In this document: positions 1 to 5,122 of the stretch, piece by piece | Position numbering within the stretch: the stretch's first letter is position 1 | How the letters are laid out: the number at the start of each line of letters is the position of its first letter | NCBI GenBank assembly: GCA_021156265.1 | Contig: JAJNBR010000228.1 | Coordinates: forward strand, 1 to 5,122 | DNA length: 5,122 nucleotides | Direction: 5' to 3' | Source: Flavipsychrobacter sp. | Lineage (GTDB): Bacteria; Bacteroidota; Bacteroidia; Chitinophagales; Chitinophagaceae | Notes under the pieces: generated by a model | The model's database searches: none | Told to the model about the DNA's origin: nothing | What the model saw: only the letters and a program-made list of their open reading frames with translations | Translations under genes and position numbers: made by a program

Positions 1-164
1 GTCTGACGCCATTCTACCTTTCCCGCGCAGCAGCTGCGTATGAAATGGACAAGAAACCTGAAGAAGCCATAAAGGCGTATATCCGTATACGCGATGAATA
101 CCCGACCAGCGCCGAAGCACGCAACGTAGACAAATACCTTGCTCGCCTGGGAGAACTGGAATAA
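1..164 (+). CDS. C-terminal end of a tetratricopeptide-repeat (TPR) protein, 5' truncated by the window
   Basis: An open frame enters from the left edge (first whole codon at base 3) and ends at TAA 162-164, giving the last 53 residues. The visible part has the helix-turn-helix spacing of a TPR unit: a YLSRAAAAYEMDKKPEEAI stretch (residues 5-23) with small residues where helix A packs, then a second helix and the typical DEYPTSAEA turn (residues 31-39) that closes one repeat and starts the next. TPR proteins are scaffolds for protein-protein contact, so no specific partner can be given. In Bacteroidota a TPR protein often precedes ribH (recalled, not checked here). A strong hairpin lies just after the stop, so this gene probably ends its transcription unit. 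The frame and the repeat pattern are seen; the family is a good match; the role is unknown. Confidence 0.75.
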   Translation, partial: LTPFYLSRAAAAYEMDKKPEEAIKAYIRIRDEYPTSAEARNVDKYLARLGELE

Positions 165-184
165 GAATATGTTTCACAATATTC

Positions 185-223
185 AAATCCCCTTTTACCT
201 TTACGGGCTAAAAGGGGATTTTT
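185..223 (+). terminator. Rho-independent terminator-like hairpin after the TPR gene
   Basis: Bases 185-197 and 209-221 are perfect reverse complements (13 pairs, with CCCC/GGGG in the middle) around an 11-base loop, and the right arm runs into a short T-run (TTTTT, 219-223). It starts 20 bases after the TPR stop codon and fits an intrinsic terminator for that gene. Its right arm ends only 8 bases before the ribH ATG at 230. It could therefore also act on ribH, as an attenuator or as a structure near the ribosome-loading site. Because the arms are A-run/T-run flanked, it may work weakly in the other direction too. Confidence 0.75.
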
Positions 224-229
224 AGTTTT

Positions 230-730
230 ATGGCACAATCACAACAGAGTCCTACCCTGCTGGATACCGCTTCACTGAAGGAACTGAAGAAGCCGAGGAT
301 AGCAATTGTTTACACTGAATGGAACGAGCAAATAACCGGCGAGCTTATTGCGGGTACTGAGCGTATTGCTGAACAGAACGGTGCAGTGATCGTTCAAAAG
401 CTGGCTGTGCCCGGAAGTTTTGAGCTGCCCTTTGCCTGCAGGCAACTCTGGGAAAACCGTAAGGATAAAAAAAGCGCGCCCGAGGCGATCATCGCATTTG
501 GTGCGGTGATTCGCGGTGGTACACCCCATTTTGAATATGTATGCAAAGCTGTTACCGAAGGCATACTGCAGCTGAACCTGATGTTGCCTGTGCCTGTAAT
601 ATTCGGAGTACTGACGTTGGATAACGAGCAGCAGGCCACAGAACGCCTGGGTGGTCCCCACGGACATAAAGGGGAAGAAGCTGCTATTACAGCTTTAAAA
701 ATGATCAGGAACAGCCGTAAGAAACATTAA
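230..730 (+). CDS. ribH: 6,7-dimethyl-8-ribityllumazine synthase
   Basis: This enzyme condenses 5-amino-6-ribitylamino-uracil with 3,4-dihydroxy-2-butanone 4-phosphate to give 6,7-dimethyl-8-ribityllumazine, the penultimate step of riboflavin synthesis, in the cytoplasm. The 166-residue product is slightly longer than the usual 150-160 because of a polar N-terminal tail (about 22 residues) and a short insertion near residues 75-84 (ENRKDKKSAP). Family landmarks are in order: the aromatic substrate-stacking residue in YTEWNEQIT (W31), VPGSFELPFA (60-69), AFGAVIRGGTPHFEYV (89-104) with the catalytic-type histidine H100, FGVLT (125-129), the phosphate-binding arginine in ERLGG (R139), and HGHKGEEAA (144-152). 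The ATG at 230 is the only sensible start; there is no clear Shine-Dalgarno, as is usual in Bacteroidota. The next gene starts 7 bases after the stop, suggesting an operon. No FMN-riboswitch-like leader is visible; the 65-base gap upstream is mostly a hairpin. Confidence 0.96.
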   Translation: MAQSQQSPTLLDTASLKELKKPRIAIVYTEWNEQITGELIAGTERIAEQNGAVIVQKLAVPGSFELPFACRQLWENRKDKKSAPEAIIAFGAVIRGGTPHFEYVCKAVTEGILQLNLMLPVPVIFGVLTLDNEQQATERLGGPHGHKGEEAAITALKMIRNSRKKH

Positions 731-737
731 AGACAAC

Positions 738-1460
738 ATGCACAACGTACAACTCTTCATACCTTGCTTTGTAGACCAGCTCTATCCTCAAACCGGCATG
801 AACATGGTTAAAGTGCTGGAGAAGCTGGGCTGCAACGTGACCTACAACCCCAACCAAACCTGCTGCGGACAGCCCGCTTTTAACGCAGGTTTTTGGGACG
901 ATGCAAAAGGCGTGGCAAAAAAATTCCTGCACGATTTTGAAGGCGAGGGATTTATAGTAGGCCCCAGCGGATCGTGCACGGGGTTTGTACGCAACTACTA
1001 TGATAAGATGTTTGAGAACAGCGCCGAGCATAACAATAATGCGCAAGTCGGTAAACGCATGTTTGAGTTCACGGAATTTCTTGCAGACGTGTTGAAAGTG
1101 GAAGACCTGGGTGCAACGCTGGAAGGAAAGGCTACCTATCATGATGCCTGCGGCGCCCTGCGCGAATGCGGCATTAAGCAAGCTCCACGCAAACTGTTAA
1201 ACAAAGTAAAAGGCCTCGAGCTTACAGAAATGAAGGAATGCGAGACCTGCTGCGGTTTCGGCGGCACATTTGCAGTTAAGTTCGAACCGATCTCCGTGGG
1301 TATGGCTCAAACCAAAGTGCAAAGCGCACTCGAAACGGGAGCGCAGTATATGATCTCTACTGACGTTTCGTGCCTGATGCATTTGCAGGGGTATATCGAC
1401 AAGAATAAACTGCCGATGCAGACCCTGCACATAGCAGACGTGCTGGCCAGCGGATGGTAA
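738..1460 (+). CDS. LutA/LldE-type (Fe-S)-binding protein with two CCG (DUF224) domains
   Basis: The 240-residue product matches the length and layout of LutA/LldE (YkgE), a subunit of the three-part LutABC L-lactate-oxidising complex, related to the HdrB and GlcF cysteine-rich subunits. Two cysteine-rich CCG domains are visible. Domain 1 has C10, then C42-C43-G in QTCCGQPAFNAGF, then C80 in GPSGSC. Domain 2 has C138 in YHDACG, C171-C172-G in CETCCGFGGTF, and C212 in DVSCLMH. Spacing is C-X31-CC-X36-C and C-X32-CC-X39-C, as expected for cluster-binding CCG motifs. There is no ferredoxin-type CxxCxxC domain, which argues against GlcF. No signal peptide or membrane segment is seen, so it is cytoplasmic. 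The usual partners lutB and lutC are not in the window; the gene sits 7 bases behind ribH and 22 bases before a glycosyltransferase gene. Family assignment is firm, but lactate as the substrate is only inferred. Confidence 0.9.
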   Translation: MHNVQLFIPCFVDQLYPQTGMNMVKVLEKLGCNVTYNPNQTCCGQPAFNAGFWDDAKGVAKKFLHDFEGEGFIVGPSGSCTGFVRNYYDKMFENSAEHNNNAQVGKRMFEFTEFLADVLKVEDLGATLEGKATYHDACGALRECGIKQAPRKLLNKVKGLELTEMKECETCCGFGGTFAVKFEPISVGMAQTKVQSALETGAQYMISTDVSCLMHLQGYIDKNKLPMQTLHIADVLASGW

Positions 1461-1482
1461 CGACCACCCTCTTCTATCTTGT

Positions 1483-2898
1483 ATGAGAATAGCGACCTGG
1501 ATATTTTGCATTGCTGCAGTCGCCTATGTAGTCGCCCGGGCTATTATCATTCCACTTACTGTTGACGAAGCATGGACCTACTTAGGTTTTGTTCCGCTAT
1601 CTGTGTGGGATATTGTTACAGCTGCCAATCCTGCTGCAAACAACCATATCCTTAATACCCTGCTGGTAAAACTGAATCTGGTGTGCTCGCACCACGAACT
1701 ATCACTGCGACTACCGAACATCCTTGCATTTGTATTATTCCTTTATAGCTATTACAAAATATCCGGATTCTATTTTTCACAGCGAAGCCTGCGGCTTTTG
1801 TTTCTTATCGCTATTACACTCAATGCAGCGTTATTGCGTTTTTTCGCATTGAGCCGCGGTTATGGACTGGCAATAGGGTTGCTGTCATTTTCTTTCCTGC
1901 AGCTATTTCAACTGGCTGCTACTACCGACAACAAGAACAAAACATCGCTGCACCTGGCACTGTTGTTTGCGGTACTGGCTACCTATGCAAATTTCACAGT
2001 ATTAAATGCAGCTTTAGGGGTATTTATGTGCTCCGTCTACCTGCAATACTATAACGGTGAACGCAAACCCGGCAACTTACTTGGAATACCCGCGTTATAC
2101 TTTGGCTTATTGCTATTGCTATGTGCTTACCCTTTATACCGCATGAACGCGTTCGGAGAACTTTACTATGGCGGTGTAAATAATTTCATTGACGATACAG
2201 TAGCCTCAATGATCGAAGACATGGCGAGCTACGTCTTTCTTCACGGCAACCAGCAACTGCTCATGTGGTCAACAACCGATTTGATCGGCTTGCTGTTTGT
2301 CGTGTCATTGTCACTATGGTTAAAGGGTAAGCTATCGTCAACACAATTTATAGCACCATTCCTTCTGTTCCTCGCTATTGCGGCCATCAACCTGCAATTC
2401 TACCTCTTTGGTTCCCGGCTGGTAGTGCACAGAGGCGCACTGTACTTGTACCCGCTGTTCATCATGTCTTTTTTTGCGATCCTCCGTTCGCTAAAAGAAT
2501 TCAAGACGGTCATTTATAGCCTCACCATCTTGCTGGTGGGTGTGCTTGTTTTCTTTTTTCAATACGAGGCAGGAGTGACCAATATCCGGGAATGGTGGTT
2601 TGATGAGAACAATAAAAAAGTGCTTAGTTATGTAACTAAGCACCACAAAAGGCCGGGAAAAATAAAATTCTACGGATTCTCACTGACGTCCAATTCCTTT
2701 AACTATTACATACAAACGAGGTATAAAGATGTCATCGAAGAAACGCCCTGTTGTATCGACGATGTTTCGAAAATAAACCTGGCTGCCTATGATTTCCTGT
2801 ATCTGAAAAAGGATGATGACGTTGCAGCATACCCGGATCTGAAACCAGTCCGGTCATATGCAGAAGGCAACTTCATACTATACGAGAAACAGCAATAA
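1483..2898 (+). CDS. Multi-pass GT-C-like membrane glycosyltransferase (PMT/ArnT-like, GT39/GT83-type)
   Basis: This is a 471-residue integral membrane protein with roughly eleven hydrophobic segments (about 5-25, 78-98, 104-121, 127-146, 157-173, 174-190, 203-219, 265-281, 288-308, 318-336, 343-361) and a soluble C-terminal tail of about 110 residues. GT-C landmarks are an acidic pair in the first extracytoplasmic loop (D28-E29 in LTVDEAWTY, the usual place of the catalytic Asp), NNHILNTLL (53-61), LRLPNILAF (75-83) and the SRGYGLAIG stretch (124-132). Such enzymes move a sugar from a polyprenyl-phosphate carrier onto lipid, protein or glycan on the outer face of the inner membrane. The acceptor and sugar cannot be read from the sequence. 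It lies 22 bases after the (Fe-S) protein gene and probably shares its transcript. Its end faces the minus-strand reductase-like gene with a 6-base gap. A 24-base palindrome is embedded at 2620-2643. Confidence 0.8.
   Translation: MRIATWIFCIAAVAYVVARAIIIPLTVDEAWTYLGFVPLSVWDIVTAANPAANNHILNTLLVKLNLVCSHHELSLRLPNILAFVLFLYSYYKISGFYFSQRSLRLLFLIAITLNAALLRFFALSRGYGLAIGLLSFSFLQLFQLAATTDNKNKTSLHLALLFAVLATYANFTVLNAALGVFMCSVYLQYYNGERKPGNLLGIPALYFGLLLLLCAYPLYRMNAFGELYYGGVNNFIDDTVASMIEDMASYVFLHGNQQLLMWSTTDLIGLLFVVSLSLWLKGKLSSTQFIAPFLLFLAIAAINLQFYLFGSRLVVHRGALYLYPLFIMSFFAILRSLKEFKTVIYSLTILLVGVLVFFFQYEAGVTNIREWWFDENNKKVLSYVTKHHKRPGKIKFYGFSLTSNSFNYYIQTRYKDVIEETPCCIDDVSKINLAAYDFLYLKKDDDVAAYPDLKPVRSYAEGNFILYEKQQ
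2620..2643. repeat. 24-base near-perfect palindrome inside the glycosyltransferase gene
   Basis: Bases 2620-2630 (GTGCTTAGTTA) and 2633-2643 (TAACTAAGCAC) are exact reverse complements, 11 pairs separated by only two bases (TG). The left side is preceded by a run of six A (2614-2619). It encodes the start of the soluble tail (around residues 380-388, VLSYVTKHH), so the two halves are also under protein-coding constraint. A two-base centre is too tight for a good RNA hairpin at full length, so a DNA-level role (dimeric protein site or cruciform) is as likely as an RNA one. It may also be chance. Confidence 0.6.
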
Positions 2899-2904
2899 CG
2901 TGTC

Positions 2905-3519
2905 TTAGCGTTTTACGAGCTTGTACGCAAGGCTTGCTACCAGCTTTTGCTTTACTGCCTTATTGTTCCAGCATTGGCTCATTTCGTCGAGCATAGGTAT
3001 AGTGTCCCCATCACCGAAATCACAGCAGTCGATGAAGCCAAGGTCGCGCGCCAGCAGTTTCACTACCTCTTTTGACTTCCTGCTATCACCAGCCATGAAC
3101 ATATCGGTGGTAGCTCCGATAAAATCAGGATTCACAAGATCTTCATATCCTGTTACGTTAAAACACTTCACAAGGTTCTGGCAGCTAGTGATAGCTTTTA
3201 GCACGGTGTGTGTATTGCTGTATTGTGCATCGCGCAAAAAGTTGAAACTGGACAGGTCAGCAATAGTTTTGCGGCGAACATCACCTAACATGTAAGCTAC
3301 TTCACGTATTTCACTTGCCGGCGTTGTTATGACGATAATATCCGATTCACGCGCTGCGTCTTCTACCGACACCAGGAATATATTATCCAACTTCAACAAA
3401 CGGGGACTGATGTATGTATTTAAATCCTTCAAACCGATATATACATCATGTCCGGCGTTTGCCAAACCTTCAGCAAGAGCCTCCGTATTCTTGCCGGCGC
3501 CAATAATGGCAATATTCAT
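2905..3519 (-). CDS. F420/NADP-oxidoreductase-like Rossmann-fold protein (NAD(P)-binding)
   Basis: The product is 204 residues from ATG 3519. An in-frame ATG at 3543 would add eight residues (MRYKTLVC), but the Rossmann strand MNIAIIGAG begins at the inner ATG, where this family normally starts. The N-terminal half is a dinucleotide-binding fold: MNIAIIGAGK (1-10), AGHDVYIGLKD (22-32), SDIIVITTPASEIREV (59-74). The C-terminal part has the family's VKCFNVTGYEDLVNPDF (117-133), TDMFMAGDSRKSKEVV (138-153) and ARDLGFIDCCDFG (157-169). Relatives include archaeal F420H2:NADP+ oxidoreductase, but Bacteroidota are not known to make F420, so the substrate is unknown. Oddities: the usual third glycine of GxGxxG is T12 (GAGKNT), and the NADP-phosphate-type SR after strand 2 reads LK (L30-K31). 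It is convergent with the glycosyltransferase gene. Fold confidence is high, function low. Confidence 0.82.
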   Translation of the reverse strand: MNIAIIGAGKNTEALAEGLANAGHDVYIGLKDLNTYISPRLLKLDNIFLVSVEDAARESDIIVITTPASEIREVAYMLGDVRRKTIADLSSFNFLRDAQYSNTHTVLKAITSCQNLVKCFNVTGYEDLVNPDFIGATTDMFMAGDSRKSKEVVKLLARDLGFIDCCDFGDGDTIPMLDEMSQCWNNKAVKQKLVASLAYKLVKR

Positions 3520-3643
3520 ACACACAAGGGTTTTGTACCTCATAGATCCTCTGTTTTCCGTGTTATAACAATAGCGTTAAGAAGGGTTGAAATACCAGCG
3601 GGGACTCCTCTTTCTCTGCGGGTATTTCTTCGTTTTTCTAATG

Positions 3644-3674
3644 CAAAGTTGAGCTTGAAAAACCATATAAACAA
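3644..3674 (-). promoter_or_regulatory. Weak Bacteroidota-type promoter candidate for the reductase-like gene
   Basis: Read on the minus strand, TTG (3674-3672) is followed after 20 bases by CAACTTTG (3651-3644), one mismatch from the Bacteroidota -7 box TAnnTTTG. It would start RNA near 3637, leaving a leader of about 118 bases before ATG 3519. The single mismatch is at the important first T, and the long leader is not explained, so this is only a candidate. Confidence 0.3.
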
Positions 3675-3811
3675 GATGACATACGTCACTGTTGAGCGGC
3701 AAAACCGGCGATTAATGTAACGACAATAATAAGCGCCTGAATCAACACTGGATATACAAAGAAATAATCCTCATATAGAGATGTTAATATGTGGTTAATG
3801 ACATAACTCAT

Positions 3812-3846
3812 TGAAAAAATAAAGCCTGCAGGAGTACTGCAGGCTT
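3812..3846 (-). terminator. Rho-independent terminator of osmC
   Basis: Bases 3822-3831 (AAGCCTGCAG) and 3837-3846 (CTGCAGGCTT) form a perfect 10-pair stem with a 5-base loop. On the minus strand the stem is followed by TTTATTTTTT (its first bases overlap the stem foot), a textbook U-run. It lies 27 bases beyond the osmC stop codon. On the plus strand there is no T-run after the stem, so it is one-directional. Confidence 0.88.
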
Positions 3847-3872
3847 CTATTGCCGGTTCGATTAACGTTTCT

Positions 3873-4283
3873 TTAAACAAGTGCGGCATCGAGTGTGATC
3901 TCGCAATTCAGCAATTTAGATACAGGACAATTTGCTTTTGCTTCTTCTGCGCACTCTTTGAATTTCGCTTCATCAATGCCGGGCACTTTTGCGCGCATCG
4001 TCAGTTCACTTTTAGTAATGCTGCCATTATCTAAGGTCACACCGCATTCAGTTGTTATCTCGTCGGCAGTAAAACCTGCAGCGCCCAGCACGAAGCTCAG
4101 CTTCATTGAAAAACAACCTGCATGTGCCGCAGCTATCAGTTCTTCGGGGTTAGTACCAGTACCGTTTTCAAAACGGCTTGCGTATGAGTATTGTTTTTTA
4201 TCGAGGACAGTACTCTCTGTGGTCAGGTGGCCATTGCCTTCTTTACCTGAGCCGTTCCATACGGCGGTGGCGTTACGTTTCAT
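3873..4283 (-). CDS. osmC: OsmC-family peroxiredoxin (organic hydroperoxide/peroxide reductase)
   Basis: This cytoplasmic thiol peroxidase reduces organic hydroperoxides and H2O2 using two cysteines. The 136-residue product has the family length (E. coli OsmC is 143). Motifs run in order: KRNATAVWNGSGKEGNGHL (2-20), STVLDKKQYSYASRFENG (24-41), GTNPEELIAAAHAGCFSM (43-60), VPGIDEAKF (100-108), NCPVSKLL (118-125) and EITLDAAL (128-135). The catalytic set is visible: R38, E48, peroxidatic C57 and resolving C119; C80, C111 and C127 are extra. GTNPEEL and CFSMKLS place it in the OsmC branch rather than Ohr. Start choice: ATG 4283 is preferred over the in-frame ATG 4337, because the extra 18 residues are not OsmC-like and a good promoter lies inside that stretch. 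The gene has its own promoter and its own terminator, so it is a single-gene unit. No MarR/OhrR-type regulator gene is adjacent. Confidence 0.95.
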   Translation of the reverse strand: MKRNATAVWNGSGKEGNGHLTTESTVLDKKQYSYASRFENGTGTNPEELIAAAHAGCFSMKLSFVLGAAGFTADEITTECGVTLDNGSITKSELTMRAKVPGIDEAKFKECAEEAKANCPVSKLLNCEITLDAALV

Positions 4284-4314
4284 AGAAGCTGAATGTTTTA
4301 TTGTTAGTTCCGGC

Positions 4315-4345
4315 CAAAGATAAATAGCTGCACTCACAAAACAAT
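4315..4345 (-). promoter_or_regulatory. Bacteroidota-type promoter of osmC
   Basis: On the minus strand ATTG (4345-4342) is followed after 19 bases by TATCTTTG (4322-4315), an exact match to the Bacteroidota -7 box TAnnTTTG with the standard spacing to the -33 TTG. A second TTTTG at 4341-4337 lies too close to be the main -33 element. RNA would start near 4308, giving a leader of about 25 bases to ATG 4283. This placement excludes the upstream in-frame ATG at 4337 as the start. The consensus is established; its use here is inferred. Confidence 0.75.
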
Positions 4346-4387
4346 TCCTTCGCTGTACTGGTCGGGCAATGAGGTGTCACCACTCGA

Positions 4388-4416
4388 GATAAACAACTGC
4401 AAGTCTTACACTTGCA
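4388..4416 (-). terminator. Probable weak terminator after the PIG-V-like gene
   Basis: Bases 4398-4404 (TGCAAGT) and 4410-4416 (ACTTGCA) make a perfect 7-pair stem with a 5-base loop, 16 bases past the stop codon of the membrane protein gene. On the minus strand it is followed by GTTGTTTATC, T-rich but interrupted. Its position between that stop and the osmC promoter suits a terminator; the short stem and broken T-run make it uncertain. Confidence 0.45.
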
Positions 4417-4432
4417 ACATACCCAGGCTTTT

Positions 4433-5122
4433 CTAAGTAAAGGGGACGCCGGAAAGGTAAAGTTGAAATCCAAATACCTGTATAAAAAAATTGAAAGCTG
4501 CAATGGCCATTGCTGGCCACCCAAGAGGTTTCTTCGCGTACACCATGTACAGCATAATGATAGCTGTGTTAAACCCGAAGTAGACGAACTGCATAATATG
4601 CAGGTAAGAACCAAACATCAGCCAGAAAAGATTGCTGACAATGAACACCACAATGAAATCGCGGTAGGTGTATTCTTTTTCCTTTAAGTAGTGGTGTAGA
4701 AATACCCAGAAAAACGGTGTAGCCAGCGCATACCTGTTGGCATCATAAACATTGGTTTTGCCATGGCCCCAGGTACTGCTGAATAATAAAGTGATGAACA
4801 ATACCGCGGTCAGGTACAAAAACGAAAAAAGCCTCACGCGATTGGTATCAGGAACCAGCGACCTTAACCATTGCAATCCCCTAACGATCAATGCCACCAA
4901 CGAAACAAAACCTACGAACAGGGCCAACGCATTCAGCCACAACATTACCGGACCATGTATGGTGCTCAACGGAAACGTTGGCCATGCGAATTCATGTCCC
5001 CAATGGCGTTCCTGTTTAAAAAACGCAAACCAAACCCCGAGCTCATGGTACTGGTACCAAATGAATATCGCCGTGCCGGTGACCAATGGCAACGCATACC
5101 AAATGAAGAATTTTCTAATAGC
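4433..5122 (-). CDS. C-terminal part of a multi-pass membrane protein, PIG-V/Gpi18-like mannosyltransferase family (5' end outside window)
   Basis: The frame is open to the right edge of the window, so the TTG at 5092 is not the start; 229 residues are visible, ending at TAG. About seven hydrophobic segments are seen (about 5-24, 55-82, 98-116, 130-146, 154-176, 178-196, 201-222), so it is an inner-membrane protein. Two stretches recall the PIG-V/Gpi18 GT-C family: FAFFKQERHWGHEFAWP (32-48), like the conserved Q-x-x-W-G...WP loop, and NRYALATPFFW (129-139), like the conserved RY...FP motif near the end of the family. Eukaryotic members add mannose to GPI anchors; bacterial ones are mostly uncharacterised and presumably use polyprenyl-phosphate sugars. 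The catalytic N-terminal loop with its acidic residues is beyond the window, so activity cannot be judged. It is followed by a weak hairpin and by the osmC promoter on the same strand. A different polytopic membrane protein remains possible. Confidence 0.65.
   Translation of the reverse strand, partial: AIRKFFIWYALPLVTGTAIFIWYQYHELGVWFAFFKQERHWGHEFAWPTFPLSTIHGPVMLWLNALALFVGFVSLVALIVRGLQWLRSLVPDTNRVRLFSFLYLTAVLFITLLFSSTWGHGKTNVYDANRYALATPFFWVFLHHYLKEKEYTYRDFIVVFIVSNLFWLMFGSYLHIMQFVYFGFNTAIIMLYMVYAKKPLGWPAMAIAAFNFFIQVFGFQLYLSGVPFT

Larger units (their letters stand above)
3520..3872. other. 353-base stretch with no confident gene between the reductase-like gene and osmC
   Basis: The left part (3520-3700) is the upstream region of the minus-strand reductase-like gene and holds one weak promoter candidate. 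The right part holds the osmC terminator (3812-3846). Between them, on the minus strand, an open frame from ATG 3811 to a TGA at 3686-3688 would encode 41 residues ending in one hydrophobic segment (YPVLIQALIIVVTLIAGF). Its ATG sits at the very end of the terminator T-run and no promoter is evident, so I do not call it a gene. Plus-strand frames here lie largely opposite or beside the minus genes and have no protein-like features. No RNA gene is recognised. Confidence 0.6.

Noticed and set aside
165..229. FMN riboswitch upstream of ribH
   Set aside because: The gap is only 65 bases and is filled by a simple hairpin; the conserved multi-helix FMN element does not fit and its signature segments are not present.
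272..667. Long minus-strand open frame opposite ribH
   Set aside because: It is the antisense shadow of ribH. The plus-strand product matches lumazine synthase from end to end, while the antisense product has no recognisable features.
705..1181. Minus-strand open frame of 158 codons opposite the (Fe-S) protein gene
   Set aside because: It is a shadow of the gene on the other strand, which carries all conserved cysteine motifs.
3561..3570. Perfect 10-base palindrome TGTTATAACA upstream of the reductase-like gene, possible operator
   Set aside because: A 10-base palindrome is expected several times by chance in 5 kb, and it does not sit on a convincing promoter.
3448..3720. Plus-strand open frame of 90 codons running past the reductase-like gene start
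   Set aside because: Its first part is antisense to the reductase-like gene, and the rest is basic, low-quality sequence without family features or a promoter.
3895..4323. Plus-strand open frame of 142 codons opposite osmC
   Set aside because: It is an antisense shadow. osmC on the minus strand has full family motifs, a promoter and a terminator.
4412..4687. Plus-strand open frame of 91 codons opposite the PIG-V-like gene
   Set aside because: It lies almost wholly antisense to the membrane protein gene and shows no protein-like pattern.
5055..5107. Short direct repeat TACCAAATGAA occurring twice near the right edge
   Set aside because: It encodes two similar FIWY stretches in a membrane protein. 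Short hydrophobic repeats of this kind are common and two copies are not meaningful.

Overview
The window looks like ordinary chromosomal DNA from a member of the Bacteroidota, probably near the Chitinophagaceae or Sphingobacteriales. This is inferred from three things. The one clear promoter has the Bacteroidota form (TTG, 19 bases, TAnnTTTG). Convincing Shine-Dalgarno sequences are absent before the start codons. The lumazine synthase, OsmC and membrane glycosyltransferase-like sequences have the flavour of that phylum. There are no rRNA or tRNA genes, CRISPR arrays, insertion sequences or phage genes.

Left part (1-2898, plus strand): the 3' end of a TPR-repeat protein gene is followed by a strong terminator-like hairpin. 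Next comes a tight gene run: ribH (lumazine synthase, riboflavin pathway), a LutA/LldE-type cysteine-rich (Fe-S)-binding protein 7 bases later, and a multi-pass GT-C-like (PMT/ArnT-like) membrane glycosyltransferase 22 bases after that. The spacing suggests co-transcription. A 24-base near-perfect palindrome lies inside the glycosyltransferase gene.

Right part (2905-5122, minus strand): a Rossmann-fold protein of the F420/NADP-oxidoreductase-like family ends 6 bases from the end of the glycosyltransferase gene (convergent). A gap of about 350 bases without a confident gene follows, ending at a clear intrinsic terminator that serves osmC. osmC encodes a peroxide-detoxifying OsmC-family enzyme and has its own well-formed promoter. 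At the right edge is the C-terminal part of a second multi-pass membrane protein resembling PIG-V/Gpi18-type mannosyltransferases; its 5' end is outside the window.

Functionally this is a patchwork of housekeeping and envelope genes: flavin synthesis, redox Fe-S chemistry, peroxide defence and two lipid-sugar-type transferases. I found no convincing sign of an undescribed multi-gene system. The items most worth a second look are the palindrome inside the glycosyltransferase gene, the hairpin abutting the ribH start, the ribH/(Fe-S)-protein pairing, and the altered dinucleotide-binding motif in the reductase-like protein.
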